The position numbers and the translations under genes were made by a program. From NCBI GenBank assembly GCA_950022655.1, contig OX465589.1:24419626-24483625 (forward strand): a stretch of DNA of 64,000 nt, written 5' to 3'. How positions within the stretch are numbered: position 1 is the first letter of the stretch; every line of letters begins with the position of its first letter. The DNA is from Alentia gelatinosa. Lineage: Eukaryota > Annelida > Polychaeta > Phyllodocida > Polynoidae. Below the pieces are notes generated by a model. That model did no database searches and had not been told where the DNA came from. It saw only the letters and a program-made list of their open reading frames with translations. Shown here piece by piece: positions 1 through 6,997 of this stretch.

Positions 1-305
1 ACCAGGTCCTTGATGCTCTTTTGCTGTGAACCTGTGATTTCCAACATAGCGCCTCCTCTTCATTTCCTGTTTACAGACTTTAGATAATTGAAAATTGATA
101 GTAATTTTGGGAACTGACAAAAGGCTGTGCTCAGACACCACTTAATCATATGACCTGCCACACTCCGCTATTGCAGCCTACTCTCCTGAAATACTCCGAC
201 GGGTCTACCTTTATCTCATGGACTGTGATTTTGTTAAGTCATTTTAATGAAAGAATTTTACTTTCTTGGACGCAACAAGAATTTTATCACTTGGATGGTT
301 GCGAC

Positions 306-334
306 TGCCTGTGGCGAGGTTGGGGCCACAGGCA
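306..334 (+). other. Perfect 10-bp hairpin shared by A and B
   Basis: TGCCTGTGGC at 306-315 is the exact reverse complement of GCCACAGGCA at 325-334, with a 9-nt loop GAGGTTGGG. It occurs in every complete A monomer. The same stem, with loop GAGGTTGGA, occurs in the B modules (2548-2576, 5442-5470 and equivalents in copies 2 and 3). It lies in a shared context, TTTATCACTTGGATGG just upstream. Function unknown; it may be a folded RNA stem or a relic of the source element. Confidence 0.85.
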
Positions 335-493
335 ATAATGGTTTTAACAATTCATTTATTGTCGACCAGTCGGCATGGAGACACTGGTATGAGATGTAGG
401 ATGGGCAATGAGAGACTTTCACATGCATTATGCTTGAAATGGTTGACCGGATGTTAAAACAAACCCAACAAACAAACTATTTAAACCAGCACT

Positions 494-542
494 CCATGAT
501 GCTAGATCTCACAGGTTCACAGTGAGAGAGCATCAAACATGG
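494..542 (+). other. Extended imperfect hairpin at the start of each A monomer
   Basis: Nested pairing: CCAT 494-497 with ATGG 539-542, GATGCT 498-503 with AGCATC 529-534 (a 4-nt bulge separates the two stems), then an internal loop, then CTCAC 508-512 with GTGAG 522-526 around a 9-nt loop AGGTTCACA. The stems are the same in the A monomers inspected, and the T/C variant of this satellite falls in the loop. Structure seen by eye; function unknown. Confidence 0.7.
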
Positions 543-781
543 AAGTGCGGAACCAGGTCCTTGATGCTCTTTTGCTGTGAACCTGTGATTTCCAACATAG
601 CGCCTCCTCTTCATTTCCTGTTTACAGACTTTAGATAATTGAAAATTGATAGTAATTTTGGGAACTGACAAAAGGCTATGCTCAGACACCACTTAATCAT
701 ATGACCTGCCACACTCTGCTATTGCAGCTTACTCTCCTGAAATACTCCGACGGGTCTACCTTTATCTCATGGACTGTGATT

Positions 782-928
782 GTCATACATCAGAGACATG
801 TCATCTTGTCTGAGACTTTATTGTCTAATCTCTCTATCATGGTCACCTCGTATACTTGAACTCACTTTGGGCTTGTCCCAAGGGTGACCATGATAGAGAG
901 ATTTCACTCTGGCATCAGAGTCGTCATT
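782..928. repeat. 147-bp stem-loop insertion in a long A monomer
   Basis: Comparing long and short monomers, 147 bp lie between GTGATT and TTGTTAAG, with ATT on both sides of the inserted part (779-781 and 926-928), which could be a 3-bp target duplication. Inside is a perfect 21-bp inverted repeat, 827-847 with 883-903, around a 35-nt loop. The ends are not clear terminal inverted repeats, but CATCAGAG occurs near both ends as a direct repeat. Further copies: 1477-1623, 26713-26859, 27415-27561, 28665-28811, 29367-29513, 39302-39448, 40555-40701 and 41257-41403. The 27415 copy has substitutions that spoil part of the left arm. It may be a small foldback or MITE-like insertion amplified with the satellite; the alternative is deletion from short monomers. 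Confidence 0.75.
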
Positions 929-2124
929 TTGTTAAGTCATTTTAATGAAACAATTTTACTTTATTGGACGCAACAAGAATTTTATCACTTGGATGGTTGC
1001 GACTGCCTGTGGCGAGGTTGGGGCCACAGGCAATAATGGTTTTAACAATTTATATTGTCGACCAGTCGGCATGGCGACACTGGTATGAGATGTAGGATGG
1101 GCAAGGAGAGACTTCACATGCATTATGCTTGAAATGGTTGACCGGATGTTAAAACAAACCCAACAAACAAACTATTTAAACCAGCACTCCATGATGCTAG
1201 ATCTCACAGGTTCACAGTGAGAGAGCATCAAACATGGAAGTGCGGAACCAGGTCCTTGATGCTCTTTTGCTGTGAACCTGTGATTTCCAACATAGCGCCT
1301 CCTCTTCATTTCCTGTTTACAGACTTTAGATAATTGAAAATTGATAGTAATTTTGGGAACTGACAAAAGGCTATGCTCAGACACCACTTAATCATATGAC
1401 CTGCCACACTCTGCTATTGCAGCCTACTCTCCTGAAATACTCCGACGGGTCTACCTTTATCTCATGGACTGTGATTGTCATACATCAGAGACATGTCATC
1501 TTGTCTGAGACTTTATTGTCTAATCTCTCTATCATGGTCACCTCGTATACTTGAACTCACTTTGGGCTTGTCCCAAGGGTGACCATGATAGAGAGATTTC
1601 ACTCTGGCATCAGAGTCGTCATTTTGTTAAGTCATTTTAATGAAACAATTTTACTTTATTGGACGCAACAAGAATTTTATCACTTGGATGGTTGCGACTG
1701 CCTGTGGCGAGGTTGGGGCCACAGGCAATAATGGTTTTAACAATTCATTTATTGTCGACCAGTCGGCATGGAGACACTGGTATGAGATGTAGGATGGGCA
1801 ATGAGAGACTTTCACATGCATTATGCTTGAAATGGTTGACCGGATGTTAAAACAAACCCAACAAACAAACTATTTAAACCAGCACTCCATGATGCTAGAT
1901 CTCACAGGTCCACAGTGAGAGAGCATCAAACATGGATGTGCGGAACCAGGTCCTTGATGCTCTTTTGCTGTGAACCTGTGATTTCCAACATAGCGCCTCC
2001 TCTTCATTTCCTGTTTACAAACTTTAGATAATTGAAAATTGATAGTAATTTTGGGAACAAGCTCAGACACAACATCCTCTCCTTAAATTTATCCCATCAA
2101 TGGGCTACAAAAGACAAAAAAATG

Positions 2125-2365
2125 GACTTGCCTGTTCTTCATATCCGGTTTACCAAATTGTAGATTAATTGAAAACAATATAATAAATTGGGGCACTGCA
2201 ACAAGACTATGCTCAAGGTCTGTCGCTCCAACGCCACTGAATCATGTGAAATGCCTCACTCCGCCATTGCGGCCTGCTTTCCTCAAAGTCTGCGGCATGT
2301 ATACATTTATCTCGGATTATTTTACCCAGCCACCCACATCCTCTTCTTAAATCTATGCCATCAAT
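2125..2365 (+). repeat. A-core-like block in B
   Basis: Diverged homologue of the A core. Both have the order: AT-rich GAAAA..AT stretch, GGGRACTG, a run with CTATGCTCA, CACT.AATCAT, TGCC..ACTC, ATTGC.GCCT, TCTCCT.AAA-like sequence and ACCTTTATCTC-like sequence. Identity by eye is about 65-75%. It is followed by AGCCACCCACATCC, which A monomers lack. Nearly identical blocks occur at 3231-3494 and, shorter, at 3076-3215 and 5967-6115. Confidence 0.7.
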
Positions 2366-2382
2366 GGGCAACCAAAGACTGA

Positions 2383-2610
2383 AAAACTTGGCAGAAAAGA
2401 GACGACAAACTACAAGAAAATGTAGTGGCTGCTAGCCAAAACTTAAAGAAAGGCAACCTGACACAAACTCAACGGGTTCACCTTACAGGTTCACTGGACT
2501 TTCTAGGGCGCAACATGACAGCTTTTTATCACTTGGATGGTTGCGACTGCCTGTGGCGAGGTTGGAGCCACAGGCAATTTTTTTGTAATTGCACCGAGAT
2601 CTCATTTTAA
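2383..2610 (+). pseudogene. Non-LTR retrotransposon fragment (post-RNase H linker), fused to hairpin block
   Basis: Reading from 2383 gives KTWQKRDDKL, then a region ending NLTQTQ. This matches the pattern of the segment between the RNase H domain and the C-terminal knuckle of RNase H-bearing non-LTR retrotransposons (a WQ..WD-like motif, then basic residues before the RLR.GHT motif). The expected RLR.GHT motif is missing; the frame instead runs through the hairpin at 2548-2576 and stops at 2610. Related pieces are at 3679-3774 and 5223-5483 in this copy. Copies 2 and 3 lack the first ten codons and join the rest to the A-like block, making a 104-codon frame (31174-31488 and 43064-43378). Element remnant, not a gene. 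Confidence 0.65.
2548..2576 (+). other. B copy of the 10-bp hairpin
   Basis: Same perfect stem as in A, TGCCTGTGGC and GCCACAGGCA, loop GAGGTTGGA. Upstream, GGGCGCAACATGAC in B aligns with GGACGCAACAAGAA in A, so the two blocks share ancestry beyond the stem. Downstream the families diverge. Confidence 0.8.
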
Positions 2611-2820
2611 ACCTTTTAAAGGCAACATTTTGTTGGAAGAATAAGTTTTATTGACTTTTTTATGATATCTTGGCGATATCAGTGGTGTTAAAGAACCTTG
2701 AGAAAGTATGGTAAGGACCCATAAAAGTTGACTGGACGTTAAATCATACCAAACCATGTCCTTGATGCTCTTTTGCTGTGAACCTGCAATTTCCAACATA
2801 ACGCCTGTTCTTCATTTCCT

Positions 2821-2857
2821 AATTGAACAAATTGGACATTAAACTACCCAAACAAAC
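2821..2857 (+). repeat. LINE/SINE-type 3' tail motif
   Basis: AATTGAACAAATTGGACATT followed by AAACTACCCAAACAAAC. Related tails follow the retroelement C-terminal fragment at 5017-5062 and occur at 5628-5661 and 6385-6436, at the end of every A monomer (GATGTTAAAACAAACCC) and in every long C monomer (GGACATTAAGCTACCC). The position after the CCHC fragment supports origin as a retrotransposon 3' end with a CAAA-rich tail. Confidence 0.65.
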
Positions 2858-3075
2858 TTTGTAGGACCGAAACGAATGGAGACCACCAGTATATTAATGA
2901 CATTAACTTAATTACAATAAGGACTGCCCACTTCTGATTCTGTTAATAGCTCATCTACCAATGTAGTCTACTGCATGTCAGCATAGGTCAGTTCATTCTT
3001 GTTGTAATTATGTGAATGACGTCAGACCTGGACATACCCCTGCACGGGGGATTTTCCGCACGCCCAGGTCTGGCA
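2858..3075 (+). repeat. C-like block in B with nested hairpin
   Basis: Diverged homologue of satellite C in two parts. The first (2860-2930) aligns with the C segment holding GTATATTAACTACATTCACA, about 70-75% by eye. The second (3013-3075) aligns with the C hairpin at about 85%. About 85 bp lie between them here, against over 300 bp in C. The hairpin pairs 3021-3031 with 3064-3074 (one G-T wobble) and encloses CCCC-TGCAC-GGGG. A second copy is at 5750-5966 (hairpin 5913-5966). Confidence 0.75.
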
Positions 3076-3230
3076 GGAATCATGTGAAATGCCTCACTCC
3101 ACCATTGCGGCATGCTCTCCTCAAAGTCTAAGACATGTCAACCATTATCTCGTATTATTTTACCAAGCCACCCACATCCTCTCCTTAAATATATCCCATC
3201 AATGGGCTACAAAAGACAAAAAAATGGACT

Positions 3231-3494
3231 TGCCTGTTCTTCATATCCGGTTTACCAAATTGTAGATTAATTGAAAACAATATAATAAATTGGGGCACTG
3301 CAACAAGACTATGCTCAAGGTCTGTCACTCCACTGCCACTGAATCATGTGAAATGCCTCACTCCGCCATTGCGGCCTGCTTTCCTCAAAGTCTGCGGCAT
3401 GTATACATTTATCTCGGATTATTTTACCCAGCCACCCACATCCTCTTCTTAAATCTATGCCATCAATGGGCTACAAAAGACAAAAAAATGGACT
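3231..3494 (+). repeat. 264-bp duplication specific to B copy 1
   Basis: The 27-bp stretch starting GGGCTACAAAAGACAAAAAA occurs at 3204-3230 and again 264 bp later; between them lies a near copy of the A-like block at 2125-2365. Copies 2 and 3 pass straight from the first occurrence to the sequence after the second (ACTGTGATGATTG). This fits gain by unequal exchange in copy 1, or loss in the ancestor of copies 2 and 3. Confidence 0.8.
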
Positions 3495-3536
3495 GTGATG
3501 ATTGTAGGCTTTTACTCTTCTCAGTGTGATCGATAG

Positions 3537-3659
3537 AAGGCTGTTATCAGAGACATTAAACTGTCCTACACTGAAGTGAAGAGAGAACATGGCAAGGAGC
3601 TGGCCATGTTTTGGCTGCGGAGTCCTACTGGAATCAAAGGAAATGGAGCCGGACGTTAA
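3537..3659 (+). pseudogene. Non-LTR retrotransposon RNase H domain fragment 1
   Basis: Frame from 3537 reads AVIRDIKLSY, then an intervening acidic/basic stretch, then FWLRSPTGIKGNGAG and a TAA stop at 3657-3659. The FW(L/V)PSH.GI.GNE.AD motif is characteristic of the C-terminal part of the RNase H domain carried by several non-LTR lineages. Here the end of the motif, where the conserved acidic residues should lie, is lost: the sequence goes straight to a stop and a tail-like GACGTTAAG. Only about 40 residues remain of a domain of roughly 120-150. A second copy with small differences is at 5081-5203. Confidence 0.7.
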
Positions 3660-3678
3660 GCTATCGAAACAAACAAAC

Positions 3679-3774
3679 ATTTTACTCTTGTACTCTCATG
3701 ACCTGAAACCAACGGCCAAGGAGTACAATTATAAAACTTGGCAGAAAAGAGACGACAAACTCGAGAAATTATAG
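3679..3774 (+). pseudogene. Retrotransposon fragment following RNase H, truncated
   Basis: Reads YSHDLKPTAKEY then KTWQKRDDKL and stops at 3772-3774. This is the segment expected downstream of RNase H (YSDLKP..K.YI...WQ.EWD-like). Related matter continues in other frames to about 3835, so a frameshift separates this piece from a degraded continuation. The better copy is 5223-5390. Confidence 0.6.
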
Positions 3775-3836
3775 TGGCTACTAGCCAAAACTTTAATAGA
3801 AACAACCTGACACAAACTGAACCTGACATGAACAGA

Positions 3837-3875
3837 ACAGGTTCACTGTACAGGTTCACCATACAGGTTCACCGT
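3837..3875 (+). repeat. 13-bp motif repeated three times
   Basis: ACAGGTTCACTGT, ACAGGTTCACCAT and ACAGGTTCACCGT lie head to tail without gaps. Same in copies 2 (32470-32508) and 3 (44360-44398). ACAGGTTCAC also occurs singly in A monomers and near 2486, so the motif is native to this repeat family. No function assigned. Confidence 0.85.
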
Positions 3876-4004
3876 ACTTTCTAGGGTGCAACATGCTTGA
3901 AATAGGTCCCACTCCCCAGCAGTCTGGCAAGGATGCCGGCATTCCAGGAACATTAGTCTTATCGTCATATCGCTCCCAGAACATAGATTTTTTATAAGAT
4001 ATAA

Positions 4005-4244
4005 TTGAGAAAAGTTAGATGCCTGGATCAATGGCAGACATGCAACACTCCACTTATTGTAAAACATCTCATGGTACATTGTCAGGTCAGTAAAGAGAGC
4101 AGGAAGATTTTCCTAAAGAATGTGACAACAATGCGCAGTGTTTTCCCTAAAACTGGCAAGAAAGGAAGTCTTAACTTCCTCATGGAATGTAAGATTTTCG
4201 ATAAGATATTGTTGAGAAAAGTCAGATGCCTTGATCAATGGTAG
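4005..4244 (+). pseudogene. Retrotransposon C-terminal CCHC-knuckle fragment 1
   Basis: Reads LDQWQTCNTPLIVKHLMVHC, then a basic stretch ending FLMECKIFDKI. Compared with the better copy at 4637-4954, the first cysteine of the C-x2-C-x7-H-x4-C knuckle is replaced by tryptophan, because the fragment is joined to sequence that lies after the stop codon in the better copy (CTGGATCAA). The frame then runs on into another copy of that post-stop sequence and ends at 4244. This shows tandem duplication of roughly 200 bp spanning the protein C-terminus and the start of the 3' untranslated part. Confidence 0.7.
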
Positions 4245-4358
4245 ACATGCAACACTCCTCTGAGTGTTAAACATCTTGTGCTACATTTTCAGGCCACCAT
4301 AGAGAGCAGGAAGAAATTTCTAAAGAATTTGGCTAGTAGACACTACAATTCCTTGTAG
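4245..4358 (+). pseudogene. Retrotransposon C-terminal CCHC-knuckle fragment 2 (degraded)
   Basis: Directly follows fragment 1 in the same frame after a TAG. Reads TCNTPLSVKHLVLHFQ, so the last knuckle cysteine is phenylalanine, and homology stops near 4335 at the left arm of the long inverted repeat. Together with 4005-4244 and 4637-4954 it makes three C-terminal pieces within 950 bp. Confidence 0.65.
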
Positions 4359-4648
4359 TTTGTTGTCTCTCGCAGTTCCATGGTTTCTGCCAAGTTTTAT
4401 CAATGTGATCCTTGGCCATTTGTTTCAGGTCTGTATGTGGAACCTTGTGTGCCCAAACTTTTCTGATCAGTCCATTTTTGGTTCCTTGAGCTGCAGATCA
4501 AGTAGCCTAAACTGGACTTAGCAGAAACGTTGGAGTGAACACGGTCCCTCATACAGACCTGAAACCAATGACCAAGGATCATATTATCAAAACTTGTCAA
4601 AAACTTTGGAACTGCACCAGTAAAAACAAACTATGAGAAATTGTAGCG
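4341..4648. repeat. Long inverted repeat built from retroelement sequence
   Basis: About 4341-4443 pairs with about 4543-4648 in opposite orientation, roughly 80% identical by eye, with a spacer of about 100 bp. The right arm on the plus strand reads as the post-RNase H linker (YSDLKPMT-like then KT..K.W-like), so the left arm is the same retroelement segment inverted. Present unchanged in copies 2 (32974-33281) and 3 (44864-45171). Confidence 0.75.
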
Positions 4649-4954
4649 GCTACTAGCCAAAACTTTAGGAAAGACAACCTGACACGAACTGAACAGGCGA
4701 AACTGACTCGTCTGCGTAGCGGACACACCAAACTGGCACATGGGCACCTCCTAAGAGGAGAAGTAGCACCTATGTGCCAGACATGCAACACTCCGCTGAG
4801 TGTAAAACATCTTATGCTACGCTGTCAGGCCATCAAAGAGAGCAGGAAGAAATTCCTAAAAAATGTGAGAACATTGCGTAGTGTTTTCCATAACACTGGG
4901 AAGAAAGAAATTCTTGACTTCCTCAGGGAATGTAAGATTTTCGAAAAGATATGA
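4637..4954 (+). pseudogene. Best preserved C-terminus of a non-LTR retrotransposon ORF2
   Basis: An open stretch of 105 codons and a TGA, without an ATG suited to its start. It reads ATSQN..., then LTRLRSGHTKLAHGHLLRGE, then a C-x2-C-x7-H-x4-C knuckle (cysteines in MCQTCNTP, histidine in VKHL, last cysteine in LRCQ), then a basic tail ending FLRECKIFEKI. The RLR.GHT.L.HG.LL plus CCHC arrangement is typical of the extreme C-terminus of RNase H-bearing non-LTR retrotransposon polyproteins. About 65 bp after the stop comes the tail at 5017-5062. Reverse transcriptase and endonuclease are absent from the window, so this is a 5'-truncated, dead copy. I cannot fix the clade from this short end. Confidence 0.8.
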
Positions 4955-5016
4955 TTGAGAAAAGTAATATGCCTGGATCAACCAGGTAGCATAGCTTGTT
5001 ATTCCAACAGGATAGT

Positions 5017-5062
5017 AAGTCTAATTGAACAAATTGGACGTTAAACTACCCAAACAAACAAA
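5017..5062 (+). repeat. Retrotransposon 3' tail after the CCHC fragment
   Basis: TAAGTCTAATTGAACAAATT then GGACGTTAAACTACCC and CAAACAAACAAA. It sits 63 bp after the stop codon of the C-terminal fragment, as expected for the 3' end of a LINE. Long C monomers contain a near copy (AAGTCTAATTAAACAAATT, GGACATTAAGCTACCC) in the same order. In copies 2 and 3 a 26-bp segment is present just upstream. Confidence 0.65.
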
Positions 5063-5080
5063 TCTCAGACTGACCGTTAG

Positions 5081-5203
5081 AATGCTGTTATCAGAGACAT
5101 TAAACTGTCCTATGCTGAAGTGAAGAGAGAACATGGCAAGGAGCTGGCCATGTTTTGGCTGCGGAGTCCTATTGGAATCGAAGGAAATGGAGCTGGATGT
5201 TAA
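5081..5203 (+). pseudogene. Non-LTR retrotransposon RNase H domain fragment 2
   Basis: Second copy of the 3537-3659 fragment, reading AVIRDIKLSY ... FWLRSPIGIEGNGAG and ending TAA at 5201-5203. The GIEGN spelling is closer to the family motif than GIKGN in fragment 1. The same break after GNGAG followed by a tail-like GATGTTAAACTATCC shows both fragments come from one already damaged copy. Equivalents: 33740-33862 and 45630-45752. Confidence 0.7.
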
Positions 5204-5222
5204 ACTATCCAAACAAACAAAC

Positions 5223-5483
5223 ATTTTACTCTTGTACTCTCATGACCTGAAACCAATGGCCAAGGAGTACATTCATAAAACTTGGCAGAAAAGAGATGAC
5301 AAACTACAAGAAAATGTAGTGGCTACTAGCCAAAACTTAAAGAAAGGCAACCTGACACAAACTCAATGGGTTCAACTTACAGGTTCATTGCACTTTCTAG
5401 GGCGCAACATGACAGCTTTTTATCACTTGGATGGTTGCGACTGCCTGTGGCGAGGTTGGAGCCACAGGCAATTTTGGTTTTAA
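5223..5483 (+). pseudogene. Post-RNase H linker fragment running into the hairpin block
   Basis: Reads YSHDLKPMAKEYIHKTWQKR, then ENVVATSQNLKKGNLTQTQ, then LGRNMTAFYHLDGCDCLWRG and stops at 5481-5483. The first part matches retroelement sequence; the last part is translation of the hairpin block and has no recognisable protein signature. The open frame can be extended upstream to a start at 5133 (116 codons) by reading through the tail-like sequence, which I regard as chance. Equivalents: 33882-34142 and 45772-46032. Confidence 0.6.
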
Positions 5484-5749
5484 TTGCACCGACATCTCAT
5501 TTTAAACCTTTTAAAGGCAACATTTTGTTGGAAGAATAAGTTTTATTGACTTTTTTATGATATCTTGGCGATATCAGTGTTGTTAAAGAACCTTGAGAAA
5601 GTCTGGTAAGGACCAATAAAAGTTGACTGGACGTTAAATCATACCAAACCAACAAACAAACTTTTTGCTGTGAACCTGCAATTTCCAACATAACGCCTGT
5701 TCTTCATTTCCTAATTGAACAAATTGGACATTAAACTACCCAAACAAAC
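5484..5749 (+). repeat. B linker with short palindromes, tail and A-like piece
   Basis: Contains TGATATC-TTGGC-GATATCA (7-bp arms) and CCTTT-T-AAAGG, then GACTGGACGTTAAATCATACC with CAACAAACAAAC (a tail variant), then TTGCTGTGAACCTGCAATTT, which aligns with TTGCTGTGAACCTGTGATTT of A, then a second tail. Matches 2590-2857 in the first half of B. Nothing protein-like. Confidence 0.65.
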
Positions 5750-5966
5750 TTTGTAGGACCGAAACGAATGGAGACCACTAGTATATTAATGACATTAACT
5801 TAATTACAATAAGGACTGCCCACTTCTGATTCTGTTAATAGCTCATCTACCAATGTAGTCTACTGCATGTCAGCATAGGTCAGTTCATTCTTGTTGTAAT
5901 TATGTGAATGACGTCAGACCTGGACATACCCCTGCACGGGGGATTTTCCGCACGCCCAGGTCTGGC
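5750..5966 (+). repeat. Second C-like block in B with nested hairpin
   Basis: Near copy of 2858-3075. Hairpin 5913-5966 has arms GTCAGACCTGG and CCAGGTCTGGC with inner CCCC-TGCAC-GGGG and the unpaired ATTTTCCGCAC also seen in C. It is followed at 5967-6115 by an A-core-like block. Confidence 0.75.
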
Positions 5967-6154
5967 AGGAATCATGTGAAATGCCTCACTCCACCATTGC
6001 GGCCTGCTCTCCTCAAAGTCTAAGACATGTCAACCTTTATCTCGTATTATTTTACCAAGCCACCCGAATCTTCTCCTTAAATTTATCCCATCAATGGGCT
6101 ACAAAAGACAAAAAAATGGACTTGCCTGTTCTTCATATCCGGTTTACCAAATTG

Positions 6155-6390
6155 TTGTGAACCTGTGATTTCCAACATAGCGCCTCCTCTTCATTTCCTG
6201 TTTACAAACTTTAGATAATTGAAATTTGATAGTAATTTTGGGAACTGACAAAAGGCTATGCTCAGACACCACTTAATCATGTGACCTGCCTCACTCTTCT
6301 ATTGCGGCCTGCTCTCCTCAAATACTCCGACGGGTCTACCTTTATCTCAGATTATTTTTTCCAGCCACCTACATCGTCTTCTTAAATTGA
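6155..6390 (+). repeat. A-monomer-like block near the right end of B
   Basis: Closest B relative of A: GTTGTGAACCTGTGATTTCC, the CCTCCTCTTCATTTCCTG stretch and the core through ACGGGTCTACCTTTATCTC are nearly the same as in A monomers. It then departs into a B-type ending (CAGCCACCTACATCG). It may be an A monomer inserted or converted into B, or the direct relative from which A expanded. Equivalents: 34814-35049 and 46704-46939. Confidence 0.75.
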
Positions 6391-6436
6391 ATTGAACAAA
6401 CTGGACGTTAAACTACCAAAAGAAACAAAAACAAAC

Positions 6437-6997
6437 TGAACAATTTATTTCCAGTATTTCTAGTATACTTATTGCTTCTCTAGCATTATAGGTCAGCCCC
6501 CACTTCCTCTTCGTCGGATTGTTTTTTTTCTTCCATGCTATGTTTCTAGAAAAGAATAAAATGAAAAAAAGAGGTACCCCCTTGCTTCTCTTCTGTCTTT
6601 TTCATCATATATTTAAAAAATAAAATTGAATGTCCTCTCCTAGCTACTGCTTCATTGGGTCGGCCCCCACTTAGTATGCAAGAAATGTGGCCTCCTCATG
6701 TTAAAGATGTTCCCTTAGAATGAAATTGTATAGACCCATTGCTGATCTTGTCAGACTACCTTTATTCTTGATTATTTCTAAATAAAACATCGCATAGCCC
6801 ATCTTACCTTTTTTTGCGGAATGTCCTTAAACCTCCCACACCACATGACACAGTATTGAAGGGCTGGCATCCTAAGGCCAAAGACGATCTCAGGCTAAAC
6901 CCAAGATGGCTATGCCCACCGGATGAGCATTGCTTCAAGAACTCCCGCTGGTCATAACTATCAGTGACAGTCTTTCTTCCTGACTAATTAGAGAACG
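6437..6997. other. Segment found only in B, no gene recognised
   Basis: About 560 bp with no match to A, C or the rest of B, present once per B copy (35096-35656, 46986-47546). It is AT-rich, with a T8 run and several AATAAA hexamers near 6556, 6619 and 6781. GGTCAGCCCCCACTT at 6491-6505 and GGTCGGCCCCCACTT at 6658-6672 are a diverged direct repeat 167 bp apart, suggesting an older internal duplication. No open frame of note. It may be host flanking sequence captured by the composite, or the 3' part of another element. Confidence 0.6.

Larger units (their letters stand above)
477..1171 (+). repeat. Representative long A monomer (695 bp)
   Basis: Complete long-type monomer. It holds the extended hairpin at 494-542, the block shared with B at about 551-640, the A core at about 640-781, the 147-bp stem-loop insertion at 782-928, the 10-bp hairpin shared with B at about 1003-1031, and the retroelement-like tail at about 1138-1171. 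Short monomers have the same order without 782-928. Two sequence variants mix within the arrays: one with GGTTCACAGTGAG and GGAAGTGCGG, the other with GGTCCACAGTGAG and GGATGTGCGG. Confidence 0.9.
1..2070. repeat. Satellite A array 1 (left edge cut by window)
   Basis: Tandem array read from repeated landmarks. The block beginning CTATTTAAACCAGCACTCC recurs at 477, 1172 and 1870, giving two complete long monomers of 695 and 698 bp. The partial monomer before 477 is short-type: it lacks the 147-bp insertion. Each monomer runs, in order: an extended hairpin, a block containing TTGCTGTGAACCTGTGATTT, a core ending TTTATCTCATGGACTGTGAT, an optional stem-loop insertion, a perfect 10-bp hairpin, and a tail with GATGTTAAAACAAACCCAAC. 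The array stops near 2070, where A sequence up to CTCAGACAC runs directly into B; about 15 bp typical of A are missing just before the junction. Short open frames of 61-71 codons recur on both strands but many use non-ATG starts and none resembles a known protein. Confidence 0.95.

Noticed and set aside
494..542. tRNA-type B box (GGTTCACAGTGAG) marking a SINE promoter
   Set aside because: It differs from GGTTCRANNCC at the end and no A box lies at the right distance upstream.
905..930. Hammerhead-like CTGATG..GAAAT on the minus strand of the A insertion
   Set aside because: Core bases and helix lengths do not fit; only a fragment of the motif is present.
5133..5483. 116-codon frame as a gene
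   Set aside because: It reads RNase H sequence in the wrong frame, crosses a tail, then a retroelement linker and a hairpin; a chance fusion.
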